13,357 bases of DNA from Croceicoccus sp. (lineage in GTDB: Bacteria; Pseudomonadota; Alphaproteobacteria; Sphingomonadales; Sphingomonadaceae), in assembly GCA_029936705.1 (NCBI GenBank), contig JAPYSD010000030.1:2420-15776 (forward strand), given 5' to 3'. This document shows, in pieces, positions 1 to 8,696 of this stretch. The notes beneath the pieces are model-generated. The model did not search any database. It was not told the origin of the DNA and saw only the letters and a program-made list of their open reading frames with translations. Both the position numbers and the translations under genes were made by a program. Within the stretch, counting starts at the first letter, position 1, and each line of letters opens with the position of its first letter.

Positions 1-276
1 CGCGCCCGACCTTGATCCAGGCGTTGAACGCGTGCTCCGCCTCGCCCGCCGCGAGCGGGACGGGATAGTCGCGCGGCAACAGCGCCCAGATCGCGACGAT
101 CCCGCCGCCCGCCGCGCCCGCGATCATCAGGTTGCGGCGGGTGAAGCGCGCACCGGCAGGGCCTTTGGGGGCGGGGGATTGGGGGCCGGGAGATTGCGGG
201 CCTGAAGATTGGGGGCCTGAAGATTGCGGGCCTGAAGATTGCGGGGCACGCTCGGGCGCCTTGCGGGGATCGTCGC

Positions 277-280
<4 letters not shown>
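1..280 (-). CDS. Molybdopterin-binding oxidoreductase subunit, N-terminal fragment (isoquinoline 1-oxidoreductase beta / xanthine dehydrogenase family)
   Basis: Only the first 93 residues lie in the window; the gene continues past the left edge. The start is GTG at 278-280. It overlaps the TGA stop of the upstream mrp as GTGA and has a GGAGAG ribosome site (complement 287-292) six bases upstream, so translational coupling is likely. Residues 1-43 are a Pro/Ser/Gln-rich leader with repeated PQSSG or PQSPG units. A twin-arginine signal follows (TRRNLM, Arg48-Arg49) with a hydrophobic stretch at about 51-68. The stretch near residues 85-93 (FNAWIKVGR) resembles, from memory, the start of the mature large subunit of periplasmic isoquinoline 1-oxidoreductase-type molybdenum hydroxylases. 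These are folded with the Mo cofactor in the cytoplasm and then exported by Tat. The substrate cannot be told. The family call rests on a short stretch; the Tat signal and start are clear. Confidence 0.72.
177..251. repeat. 15-bp in-frame tandem repeat
   Basis: Four 15-base units begin at 177, 192, 207 and 222 (consensus GATTGCGGGCCTGAA on the plus strand), and a fifth, diverged unit begins at 237. Units 2 and 4 are identical; unit 3 differs by one base and unit 1 by more. Being 15 bases long, each unit adds five residues (PQSSG or PQSPG) on the minus strand without shifting frame. The repeat lies between the start codon and the Tat motif of the oxidoreductase subunit. Copy number could vary by slippage. 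Confidence 0.9.
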
Positions 281-1281
<1,001 letters not shown>

Positions 1282-1414
1282 GGCGCATGCACTGGCAGCT
1301 TGATGCGCAAAATCCAATGCCACAAAAACGATTTCGACCATCGCTTTCGCCGCAAGCGCGCGCTGGCGGCGGTTTTTGAACGGTGCCCCTGTTTTTATCG
1401 CCCCGCATACCTAT

Positions 1415-1423
1415 AAGGAGAGG
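1415..1423 (+). promoter_or_regulatory. Ribosome binding site of hflK
   Basis: AAGGAGAGG ends one base before the ATG at 1425, with its AGGAG core four bases from it. It fixes the hflK start at 1425 and argues against the in-frame ATG at 1383. The ATG at 1434 would be 13 bases from the core and is less likely. Confidence 0.7.
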
Positions 1424-1424
1424 C

Positions 1425-2603
1425 ATGAGAACGATGGGCGGGTCCGTGAAGGACGCAATACTGGGAATGGTCGGGCGCAACCCCTGGGGCTCGTCCGGCA
1501 GCGGACAGGACGACGAGGCGCCGGGCGACGGACCGTCCGCGGGCGACGCGTCCCCTCCCTCCGGTGAGGAGAAGCCGTCCCGGACCAAGCCGAAGAATCC
1601 ATGGCTGCCCGATGGCAATGCCGGGTCCACCGGCGGCCCGCGCCGCGCCGCCAACATCGAGGACCTGTTCGGCCGACGCGGCCAGCGCGGTCCCGGCGGC
1701 GGCCCCACGGGCGGCGGCGGCGGGAACTTCCCGCGCATGCCGCAGGCCCCCGGCGGCAAGAGCTGGGTGCCGCTGGTCGTGGTCGCGGTCATCGCGTTCT
1801 GGATCCTGCTGACCAGCTTCCACATGATCGGTCCCAAGGAACAGGGCATCGTCACGACGCTTGGCAAGTACGAGCGGACGCTGCGCCCCGGCGTGTCCTT
1901 CACCCTGCCCTGGCCGATCCAGCAGGTGGAGGTCGAGGACGTGACCTCGATCCGCCGCGACACCATTCCGGAGGGCGAGGGCGAGAAGCTGATGCTGACT
2001 GGCGACCAGAACCTGGTCGACCTGTCGTATCTGATCCGCTGGAACATCAAGGACCTGAAGCTCTATACCTTCCAGCTGGCCGAGCCGGACGAGACGGTGA
2101 AGGAAGTGGCCGAGGCCGCGATGCGCGCCGCCGTCGCCGAGGTGACGCTGGACGAGGCGCTGTCGGGCGCCGGCCGCGCCGAGATCGAGCGCAGCGTCGC
2201 CGCGAACATGCAGGCGCTGCTCGATGCCTATCGCGCGGGCGTCACCATCCAGGGCGTCGAGATCAAGAAGGCCGACCCGCCGACGCAGGTCATCGACGCG
2301 TTCCGCGAGGTGCTTGCCGCGCAGCAGGACGCGCAGTCCGACATCAACCGCGCGCGCGCCTGGGCCGAACAGGTCACCGCCCGCGCCGAGGGTGAGGCGC
2401 AGGAGTTCGACGAGGTGTACCAGCAGTACCGCCTGGCGCCCGAGGTGACTCGCCGCCGCATGTATTACGAAACGATGGAGCGCGTATTGCGCCAGACCGA
2501 CAGCACCGTGGTCGAAACCGACGGCGTCGTGCCCTACCTGCCCCTGCCCGAGACCCGGCGGAGCAGCACGCCCACTCCCCCCGCCCAGCAGGAGAACAAC
2601 TGA
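1425..2603 (+). CDS. hflK: FtsH protease modulator subunit HflK (SPFH/Band 7)
   Basis: A 392-residue inner-membrane protein. HflK pairs with HflC in a large periplasmic-facing assembly around the FtsH AAA protease and modulates its action on membrane proteins. The first 112 residues are a cytoplasmic low-complexity region rich in Gly, Pro and Asp, ending in a run of glycines (about 91-100). One membrane segment spans about 114-131. The SPFH domain follows (about 132-300), opening with IGPKEQGIVTTLGKYERTL, then an Ala/Glu/Arg-rich coiled-coil stretch (about 296-345) and a Pro/Thr tail. The motif YYETMERVL (347-355) is typical of HflK. The stop TGA overlaps the hflC ATG by one base (TGATG), so the two are translationally coupled. 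FtsH is not in the window. Confidence 0.95.
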   Translation: MRTMGGSVKDAILGMVGRNPWGSSGSGQDDEAPGDGPSAGDASPPSGEEKPSRTKPKNPWLPDGNAGSTGGPRRAANIEDLFGRRGQRGPGGGPTGGGGGNFPRMPQAPGGKSWVPLVVVAVIAFWILLTSFHMIGPKEQGIVTTLGKYERTLRPGVSFTLPWPIQQVEVEDVTSIRRDTIPEGEGEKLMLTGDQNLVDLSYLIRWNIKDLKLYTFQLAEPDETVKEVAEAAMRAAVAEVTLDEALSGAGRAEIERSVAANMQALLDAYRAGVTIQGVEIKKADPPTQVIDAFREVLAAQQDAQSDINRARAWAEQVTARAEGEAQEFDEVYQQYRLAPEVTRRRMYYETMERVLRQTDSTVVETDGVVPYLPLPETRRSSTPTPPAQQENN

Positions 2604-3454
2604 TGGAACGGATCTGGGAACGCTGGAAGCTGTGGATCATCGGCGCGGGCATCGCGCTGGTCGCCGTGCTCTCCTCCTTCATCGTGGTGCCGGAAACCAT
2701 GCAGGCGGTGATCGTGCGCACGGGTGAACCCGACCGCGTCGCCAACCGCTATCGCCCCAATGCCGATTTCGGCAACACGGGTGCGGGCATCGTCTTCCGC
2801 ATCCCCATCCTGGAACGCGCGGTGTGGGTGTCGAAGCAGGTGCTCGACGTCGACATGCAGCGCCAGGAAGTGCTCAGCCGCGACCAGCGCCGCCTGGAAG
2901 TGGACGCCTATGCGCGCTTCCGCATCATCGACCCCGTGCTGATGGTCGAGACCGCGGGAAGCACCGAGCGCGTGGCCGAAGCGCTGCAGCCGATCCTGAA
3001 CTCCGTGCTGCGCCAGCGGCTGGGCACGCGCAGTTTCCAGGCATTGCTGACCGCCGAACGCAGCGCATCGATGGAGGAGATCCGCGAGGGCCTCGACCGC
3101 GAGGCGCGCGAATATGGCGCGCAGGTAATCGACGTCAGGATCAAGCGCGCCGACCTGCCCGCGGGCCGTCCGCTGGAAACCGCCTTCACCCGCATGGAAA
3201 CCGCCCGCAAGCAGGAATCGGACACGATCCGCGCGCAGGGGTCCAAGCAGGCACAGATCATCCGGGGCGAGGCGCAGGCCACTGCGTCGGCGACCTATGC
3301 CGAGGCGTTCAACCAGGACCCTGAGTTCTACGACTTCTACCGCGCGATGCAGAGCTATGACGCGGTGTTCGCGGACAGCGGTGCGAACAGCGAAAGCTCG
3401 ATCATCCTGTCGCCGGACAACGAATATCTGCGCCAGTTCCAGGGTCGGCGTTGA
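2603..3454 (+). CDS. hflC: FtsH protease modulator subunit HflC (SPFH/Band 7)
   Basis: A 283-residue partner of HflK. A short N-terminus leads into one membrane segment (about 11-29), then the SPFH domain (about 30-190) and a C-terminal helical region. Family marks include VPETMQAVIVRTGEP near residue 29, DVRIKRADLP (177-186), and the later RMETARKQESDTIRAQG stretch (about 197-213) that precedes the Ala-rich coiled coil. Near the C-terminus, DPEFYDFYRAMQSYD (239-253) is characteristic of HflC. Length is close to the usual 280-330. Around 187-192 (AGRPLE) it seems to carry a few extra residues compared with the HflC consensus I remember. The start overlaps the hflK stop by one base, which gives roughly matched synthesis of the two subunits. 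Confidence 0.95.
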   Translation: MERIWERWKLWIIGAGIALVAVLSSFIVVPETMQAVIVRTGEPDRVANRYRPNADFGNTGAGIVFRIPILERAVWVSKQVLDVDMQRQEVLSRDQRRLEVDAYARFRIIDPVLMVETAGSTERVAEALQPILNSVLRQRLGTRSFQALLTAERSASMEEIREGLDREAREYGAQVIDVRIKRADLPAGRPLETAFTRMETARKQESDTIRAQGSKQAQIIRGEAQATASATYAEAFNQDPEFYDFYRAMQSYDAVFADSGANSESSIILSPDNEYLRQFQGRR

Positions 3455-3598
3455 TCGCGCGAGTGTACCGTTTGGTCGCGGATCGTATCAGCGGCCCGAT
3501 ATTCAATCCGCGTTCAGGCCTTTTGTCGTGAATGGTCACGGTCGATGGACAATCGTTCGATTGACCCCATATCGATCCTGATACCGCCAGAAGAATTC

Positions 3599-5152
3599 AT
3601 GAAACCAGAACTCAAGAGGACCAAAACCGTGCGTTACGCCTATTCGGTCACTGCCGCGCTGCTTGCTGGCGGCGCAGCCCTGTCCTTTGCCACCGGCTTT
3701 CCCGCAGGCGCGCAGGTCGCGCAGAACGACGACGCGTCGATCAACCGCGTCGTACCGCGTTCGGGCGCACCCGCCAGCTTCGCCGACCTGACCGCGCAGC
3801 TGCAGCCGGCGGTCGTCAACATCTCGACCCGCCAGCGCGTGCAGGTGGCCAACAACCCGTTCGCGGGCACCCCGTTCGAGGGGCTGTTCGGCGGCGGGCA
3901 GAGCCAGACGCGCGAGGCGCAGTCGCTGGGTTCGGGCTTCATCATCAGTGCTGACGGATATGTGGTGACGAACAACCACGTCATTTCCGTGCAGGGCAAT
4001 GGCGAGCTGGAATCGATCACCGTCACCATGCCCGACGGCGAGGAATACGAGGCCGAGCTGATCGGCAAGGATCCCGAATCCGACCTGGCCGTGCTGAAGA
4101 TCCAGAGCGACCGGGACTTCCCCTTCGTCGAGTTCGGCCGGTCGAGCGACGCACGCGTGGGCGACTGGATCATCGCCATCGGCAACCCGTTCGGCCTGGG
4201 CGGAACGGTGACCAGCGGCATCATTTCCGCCGTGTTCCGCAACACCAATTCGGGCGGCATCTACGACCGCTATCTGCAGACCGATGCCGCCATCAACCGC
4301 GGCAATTCGGGCGGCCCCATGTTCGACATGCAGGGTAATGTGATCGGCATCAACAATGCCATCTTTTCGCCCACCGGCGGAAGCGTGGGCATCGGCTTTG
4401 CCATTCCCGCCGACACCGCGGCCCCGATCGTCGAGAAGCTGATCGCGGGCCAGTCGATCGATCGCGGCTATCTGGGCATCCAGATCAACCCGGTCACCGA
4501 CGATCTCGCGTCCTCGCTGGGCTTGCCGCGCAATCGCGGCGAGTTCGTGCAGTCGGTCGTGCCTGGCGGCGCGGCGGACCAGGCCGGGCTGAAGCCGGGC
4601 GACGTGGTGGTCAAGGTCGCGGGCAAGGAGATCACGCCCGACCAGACGCTGAGCTACACGGTCGCCAATATCGAACCCGGCACGCGCGTTCCGATCGAGA
4701 TCATCCGCAACGGCCAGCGCCGCAACCTGACCGCGACGGTCGGCCTGCGCCCCAGCCAGGAAGAGCTGGCGAACAGCTTCGCCAACCCGGATGACGAGGA
4801 AGACGACGGCTTCGCCAACCCCGGCACCGGCGGCGAGCAGGAATATATCGCCGACAAGCTGGGCGTTTCGGCCATCCCGCTGACGCCGGAGATCCGCCGC
4901 CAGCTGGGTGTCGGCAGCGACACCCAAGGCATGGTGATTGCCGCCGTCGACGGCACCTCGGACGCCGGGCAGAAGGGCCTGCGCCGGGGCGACATCATCC
5001 TGTCGGCCAATTACCAGGACGTCAGCAGCGTGGCGGAGCTGGAAAGCGCGGTCCGTGCGGCCGAGCGCGACAACCGCGAGGCGGTGCTGCTGCGCGTGCA
5101 GCGGCGCGGCCAGCCGGCGATCTACCTGCCGATCCGCCTGTCGCGCGACTGA
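3599..5152 (+). CDS. degP: Do-family periplasmic serine endopeptidase (DegP/DegQ, HtrA)
   Basis: A 517-residue secreted protease/chaperone that degrades or holds misfolded envelope proteins. A signal peptide is visible (about residues 11-40, ending near PAGAQVAQ). The trypsin-like domain carries the triad His127 (NNHV), Asp162 (ESDLAVLKI) and Ser237 (GNSGGP), so it should be active. Two PDZ domains follow (about 290-382 and 416-512), joined by an acidic linker in which FANP occurs twice. The start is uncertain. ATG 3599 has only AGAAG upstream. GTG 3629, ten codons later, has AAGAGGA eight bases upstream and would give a more usual signal peptide (MRYAYSV). It lies 144 bases after hflC on the same strand. 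The Rhizobiales-type DUF2065 gene sometimes found between them is absent. DegP and DegQ cannot be told apart here. A terminator follows. Confidence 0.94.
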   Translation: MKPELKRTKTVRYAYSVTAALLAGGAALSFATGFPAGAQVAQNDDASINRVVPRSGAPASFADLTAQLQPAVVNISTRQRVQVANNPFAGTPFEGLFGGGQSQTREAQSLGSGFIISADGYVVTNNHVISVQGNGELESITVTMPDGEEYEAELIGKDPESDLAVLKIQSDRDFPFVEFGRSSDARVGDWIIAIGNPFGLGGTVTSGIISAVFRNTNSGGIYDRYLQTDAAINRGNSGGPMFDMQGNVIGINNAIFSPTGGSVGIGFAIPADTAAPIVEKLIAGQSIDRGYLGIQINPVTDDLASSLGLPRNRGEFVQSVVPGGAADQAGLKPGDVVVKVAGKEITPDQTLSYTVANIEPGTRVPIEIIRNGQRRNLTATVGLRPSQEELANSFANPDDEEDDGFANPGTGGEQEYIADKLGVSAIPLTPEIRRQLGVGSDTQGMVIAAVDGTSDAGQKGLRRGDIILSANYQDVSSVAELESAVRAAERDNREAVLLRVQRRGQPAIYLPIRLSRD

Positions 5153-5175
5153 TCGTCGCGGCAGCGCGCTAAACG

Positions 5176-5210
5176 AAAGGGCCGCTCCCGTCGCCGGGGG
5201 CGGCCCTTTT
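5176..5210. terminator. Strong intrinsic terminator, probably bidirectional
   Basis: A 14-base-pair stem (5176-5189 with 5196-5209, one G-U pair) closes a six-base loop, GTCGCC. The 3' arm ends in TTTT on the plus strand. On the minus strand the hairpin is followed by TTTCGTTT. It sits between the converging protease and penicillin-binding protein genes, so it can end both transcripts. Confidence 0.88.
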
Positions 5211-5240
5211 CTGTTGTGGCTTATTGAACTGGCCGGGCGA

Positions 5241-7598
5241 TCAGGGCTGGTACTGATCCTCGACCCGTTTGAACTCGATCACCTTGGGCTGAGCCTGCCG
5301 CACCGGCTCCATCCGCTGAGCGCTGCCCTGTTGCTGGCCCTGCTGCTGGCGCTGGCCCTGTGGGCGCGATCCCTGCTGCTGGCTGCCCGGCGGCGGGTCG
5401 CGGCGCAGCTGCGTCTCCTGCCGCCCGGTCGCACGGTCGAGGAAATCCTGGTCGATCCCGCGCGGCTGTTCGGGCGCGCGTTCCGACGGGGGCGCGCTGC
5501 CATAGCCGTCGGGTGAGGCGCCATCGTCGTAGTAGTCGTCGCGGTAGCCATCGGGACCATAGCCATACCCGTCCCCGCCCCGGTCGCCGGGCCGCATGCC
5601 ATTGTCGGGCGGCGCGCGATAATCGCGGCCATAGGGGTCGATCGGATTGCCGTCCTCGTCGAATAAGTAATAGTCGCCGCCCTCGCCGCCGAACCATGCC
5701 TCGTCATCGGGCTCCAGCTGCCAGTCGGGCAGGGTAAGCTCGGTGGTGAATTCCTCGACCGGGCGCTTGTCCGTGGCGATCCGCATATATGCCGCCCAGG
5801 CGCGCGCGGGCGCGGAACCGCCCGCCAGCCCGGCAACGCGCGCATTGTCGTCGCGGCCCATCCACACGCCGGTGGTGATGCCGCTGGAAAAGCCCATGAA
5901 CCAGCCGTCCTTGTTCGAACTGGTCGTGCCGGTCTTGCCCGCCGCGGGCCGCCCGATCTGCGCCGCGCGGCCGGTGCCGGTGTTCACCGCGGTCTGCAGC
6001 AAATCGGTCATCTGCGCCGCGACATAGGGCGCGACCAGCTGGTCCTGTCGCCCGCGCTGGCGTTCGTAGAGCAGTTCGCCGTCGGCGGTGGTGACGCGGG
6101 TGATGCCATAGGGTTCGACCGAGCGCCCCTCGGCCTGCACCGCGGCGAAGGCGCCGGTCAGGTCGATCAGCCGCACTTCCGATGCGCCCAGCACCATCGA
6201 GGGATAGGTACTGATCGGGCTGGTGATGCCGAAGCGGCGCGCCATGCTGGCAACGGTGCCGAAGCCGACCGATTCGCCCAGCTGCGCCGCCACGGTGTTC
6301 TTGGAATAGGCAAAGGCCGCGCGCACGTCGATCTTGCCCGCATAGCTGCCGCCCGAATTGCGCGGGGTCCAGCCGTCGATGGTGATCGGCCGGTCATAGA
6401 CGGGCGTGTCGGGCGTATAGCCCGCTTCCAGCGCGGCGAGATAGACGAACAGCTTCCACGCCGAACCCGGCTGGCGCTGCGCCTGCGTCGCGCGGTTGTA
6501 GTTGCTCTCGACGTAGTCGGTGCCGCCGACCAGCGCCAGCACCGCGCCGTCGCGGTCCAGGCTGACCAGCGCCCCCTGCGCCCCGCCGGGCACGTTGGAC
6601 TTGATCGCGGTGGTCGCCGCGCGCTGCATGCCGACGTCCAGCGTGGTCCACACCTCGATCGGTTCGAAACTGTCGGGCACCAGGAAGTCGAGCTGCGGCA
6701 GCACCCAGTCGGTGAAATAGCGCACCGAGTTCTGGCCGTAGTCTTCCTTCAGCTTCACCGTGCTGACGTCGATGGCGGCAGCCTCGGACGGGCTGATATA
6801 GCCCTCCTGCTGCATCAGCCGCAGCACGATCGCCGCGCGCGAGATGGCGGCATCGGCATCGGCGGTCGGCGAATAGCGCGAAGGCGCCTTTACGAGGCCG
6901 GCGATGATGGCCGCCTCGGCCGGTTTCAGGTCGGTCGCCGGATGGCTGAAGAACAGCCGGCTGGCCGAATCGATGCCATAGGCGCCGCCGCCGAAATAGA
7001 CCTTGTTGAGGTAAAGCTCGAGGATCTGGTCCTTCGAGAACTTCTGTTCGAGCGCGAGCGCGAGGATCGCCTCGCGCGCCTTGCGGTCGAAGGTTCGCGA
7101 ATTGTTCAGGAACAGGTTGCGGGCCAGCTGCTGCGTGATGGTGGACGTCGCCTGCAGCCGGTTCTGCCCCGTCGCCCAGACATAGACCGCGCGGCCCAGA
7201 CCCAGCGGGTCGACGCCGGGATGCGAATAGAAGCGGCGATCCTCGACCGCGACCATCGCGTTCTTCATGACCGTGGGGATTTCGCGCGCGTCCAGCCACT
7301 CGCCATAGCTGGGGCCGATCGACACCAGTTCGCGCCCGTCGCGCGCGCGCACCACGATCATCTGGCCATGTTCGCTGGCCTTGAGCGTGGAATAGCTGGG
7401 CAGCGAGCGCATGGTGACCAGCACCGCCAGCACCAGCCCGATCGCGGCCAGCACGCCGATGCCGACGATGGTCAGCAGGATGCGCAGCCACCAGCGTTTC
7501 TTCGGTCTATCCGGATTGCGCGCCCGCCCGTTCGAACCTCTGCCCGAACCATGCCCGCCCGAACCGCGCGACGAACGCCGCCTGCCGTCTCTGGCCAT
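5241..7598 (-). CDS. Bifunctional class A penicillin-binding protein (transglycosylase/transpeptidase)
   Basis: A 785-residue inner-membrane enzyme that polymerises glycan strands from lipid II and cross-links their peptides. The order is: a basic Arg/Gly/Ser-rich cytoplasmic tail (1-36), a membrane helix (about 37-62), a GT51 transglycosylase, a transpeptidase, and a low-complexity tail. GT51 marks are catalytic Glu119 in EDRRFYSHPGVD, STITQQLARN (152-161) and ELYLNKVYFGGGAYGI (194-209). Transpeptidase marks are Ser379 in SAWK (379-382), SKN (432-434) and KTGT (555-558), so both active sites look intact. The last 150 residues are Gly/Asp/Tyr-rich, then Gln-rich. The start ATG 7596-7598 has AGGCGGG upstream. 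It lacks the large inserted domain of E. coli PBP1A, so 1A, 1B or 1C naming is left open. It lies 133 bases after msrB and may have its own promoter, but I see no clear one. Confidence 0.95.
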   Translation of the reverse strand: MARDGRRRSSRGSGGHGSGRGSNGRARNPDRPKKRWWLRILLTIVGIGVLAAIGLVLAVLVTMRSLPSYSTLKASEHGQMIVVRARDGRELVSIGPSYGEWLDAREIPTVMKNAMVAVEDRRFYSHPGVDPLGLGRAVYVWATGQNRLQATSTITQQLARNLFLNNSRTFDRKAREAILALALEQKFSKDQILELYLNKVYFGGGAYGIDSASRLFFSHPATDLKPAEAAIIAGLVKAPSRYSPTADADAAISRAAIVLRLMQQEGYISPSEAAAIDVSTVKLKEDYGQNSVRYFTDWVLPQLDFLVPDSFEPIEVWTTLDVGMQRAATTAIKSNVPGGAQGALVSLDRDGAVLALVGGTDYVESNYNRATQAQRQPGSAWKLFVYLAALEAGYTPDTPVYDRPITIDGWTPRNSGGSYAGKIDVRAAFAYSKNTVAAQLGESVGFGTVASMARRFGITSPISTYPSMVLGASEVRLIDLTGAFAAVQAEGRSVEPYGITRVTTADGELLYERQRGRQDQLVAPYVAAQMTDLLQTAVNTGTGRAAQIGRPAAGKTGTTSSNKDGWFMGFSSGITTGVWMGRDDNARVAGLAGGSAPARAWAAYMRIATDKRPVEEFTTELTLPDWQLEPDDEAWFGGEGGDYYLFDEDGNPIDPYGRDYRAPPDNGMRPGDRGGDGYGYGPDGYRDDYYDDGASPDGYGSAPPSERAPEQPRGIDQDFLDRATGRQETQLRRDPPPGSQQQGSRPQGQRQQQGQQQGSAQRMEPVRQAQPKVIEFKRVEDQYQP

Positions 7599-7731
7599 TA
7601 CCCGCCTATCACTTCATCGGCGCCGCATGGCCGCGGCCCCGTCCAAACGAGCGGCGAGATGCGGCATGCGAGCGTAACCCATGCTGAACAGCGTTACAGC
7701 CGGAGGACGCGGGTTCAAGCGGACGGAAGGA

Positions 7732-8157
7732 TCAATCTTCCGATTTTTCGCCGCCGGCGGAATCTTGCGCGTCGAAATCCAGTGCCACGCTGTTCATGCA
7801 GTAGCGCTGGCCCGTGGGCTGCGGCCCGTCGGGGAAGACATGGCCAAGGTGCCCGTCGCAGGTGGCGCAGCGGATCTCGGTACGGATCATGCCGTGGCTG
7901 GTGTCGCGGATTTCCTTTACCGCATCCGGGCCGATCGGCTGGAAGAAGCTGGGCCAGCCCGACCCGCTCTCGTACTTGGTGTCCGAGGTGAACAGCGGCG
8001 CGTGGCATCCGGCGCAGCGATACAGACCGTCCTCGTCATTGTGATAGAGCGCACCGGCAAAGGCCCGCTCGGTCCCGCCTTCGCGCAGGACGTGGTATTG
8101 TTCGGGCGTCAGCCGGTCGCGCCATTCGCTTTCGGGCAGGTCAAGCTTTTCAGCCAT
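7732..8157 (-). CDS. msrB: Peptide-methionine (R)-S-oxide reductase MsrB
   Basis: A 141-residue repair enzyme that reduces methionine-R-sulfoxide in proteins. The structural zinc site is complete: Cys48 and Cys51 (CAGC), Cys97 and Cys100 (CATC). SGSGWPSF (65-72) and the catalytic Cys120 in RYCMNSVALDF (118-128) are plain. These five are its only cysteines. The position where I recall E. coli-type enzymes having a resolving Cys (SGCGWPSF) is Ser here, so regeneration probably needs an external thiol. The start ATG 8155-8157 has AAGGA eight to nine bases upstream; the longer frame to 8256 overlaps the nfeD-type gene and adds non-family residues. No signal peptide is seen, so it is probably cytoplasmic. 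It lies 31 bases after the NfeD-family gene, probably in the same operon. Confidence 0.96.
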   Translation of the reverse strand: MAEKLDLPESEWRDRLTPEQYHVLREGGTERAFAGALYHNDEDGLYRCAGCHAPLFTSDTKYESGSGWPSFFQPIGPDAVKEIRDTSHGMIRTEIRCATCDGHLGHVFPDGPQPTGQRYCMNSVALDFDAQDSAGGEKSED

Positions 8158-8188
8158 GCGGGTCTTCCTTTCGCCGCCTGCCGTGCCG

Positions 8189-8683
8189 TCAAGGCAATGC
8201 GGGCGGAGTGTTCGTGGGTGAACCCGCGATATGGGAAGTGTCCGGCGGGCCGACAAGCAGCACCACCCCGTCGTGCCCCGTCACCACCAGCCGCGTGCCG
8301 ACCGCGGCATCGTCGCCGCGCGCGATCCATTCGCTGTCGCCGTGGCGCACGCGGCCGCTGCCACCCTCGATCGCGCGGCTGACGATCACGCTTTCGCCGA
8401 CCAGCCGCCCGCCGCGGTCGTTCATCAGCGGGTCGCTGCTCTCGATCGGGTAGAGCGAGAGCCAGTGCCGCGCGGCCAGCACGGAAAAGCCCGAGAATAC
8501 CGCGAAGGTCAGCACCTGGATCGCGAAGGCCACGTCGGCGACGCCCGCGACCAGCGCGGTCGCGAAGGCGGCCAGCCCCAGCCAGATCAGGAAATAGCCC
8601 GGCGCGATCAGTTCCGCCGTCAGCATGACCGCGCCCAGGATCAGCCACAGCCACACGTGGTCGATGCCGTCGAAGAAGCCCAT
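8189..8683 (-). CDS. NfeD-family membrane protein
   Basis: A 164-residue short-form NfeD protein. Three hydrophobic segments fill residues about 10-27, 29-47 and 50-74, with the family's ELIAPGYFLIWLGLAA stretch at 24-39. A beta-rich OB-fold-like domain follows (about 88-145, beginning GGRLVG), then a loose Pro/Thr tail. NfeD proteins partner with SPFH/stomatin-like proteins, and here the SPFH gene lies directly upstream with only 13 bases between them, as in the qmcA-ybbJ pair of E. coli. The protease-bearing long form is excluded by length. The ribosome site is weak, so coupling to the upstream gene is likely. Confidence 0.9.
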   Translation of the reverse strand: MGFFDGIDHVWLWLILGAVMLTAELIAPGYFLIWLGLAAFATALVAGVADVAFAIQVLTFAVFSGFSVLAARHWLSLYPIESSDPLMNDRGGRLVGESVIVSRAIEGGSGRVRHGDSEWIARGDDAAVGTRLVVTGHDGVVLLVGPPDTSHIAGSPTNTPPALP

Positions 8684-8696
8684 CGCCGTTCAGCCC

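Noticed and set aside
177..251. Short regular repeats that might suggest a CRISPR array
   Set aside because: Units are 15 bases, contiguous, without spacers and in frame with a coding sequence.
1376..1409. TTGAAC followed by CCCCGCATA as a heat-shock sigma-32 promoter for hflK
   Set aside because: The spacer is 19 bases, longer than the usual 13-17, and the -10 has an inserted G.
3523..3552. TTGTCG and GACAAT, 18 bases apart, as a promoter for the Do protease
   Set aside because: Each hexamer matches the consensus at only four of six positions, which is too weak to call.
3536..4927. Long open frame (463 codons) on the minus strand opposite the Do protease
   Set aside because: It is antisense to a clear protease gene with an intact catalytic triad. 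Its translation is low-complexity and matches no family I know; such frames are common in GC-rich DNA.
7674..7697. Inverted repeat GTAAC...GTTAC with inner GCTG-AA-CAGC in the msrB-PBP gap
   Set aside because: The structure is interrupted by a four-base bulge and has no T tract, so it is not convincing as a terminator.
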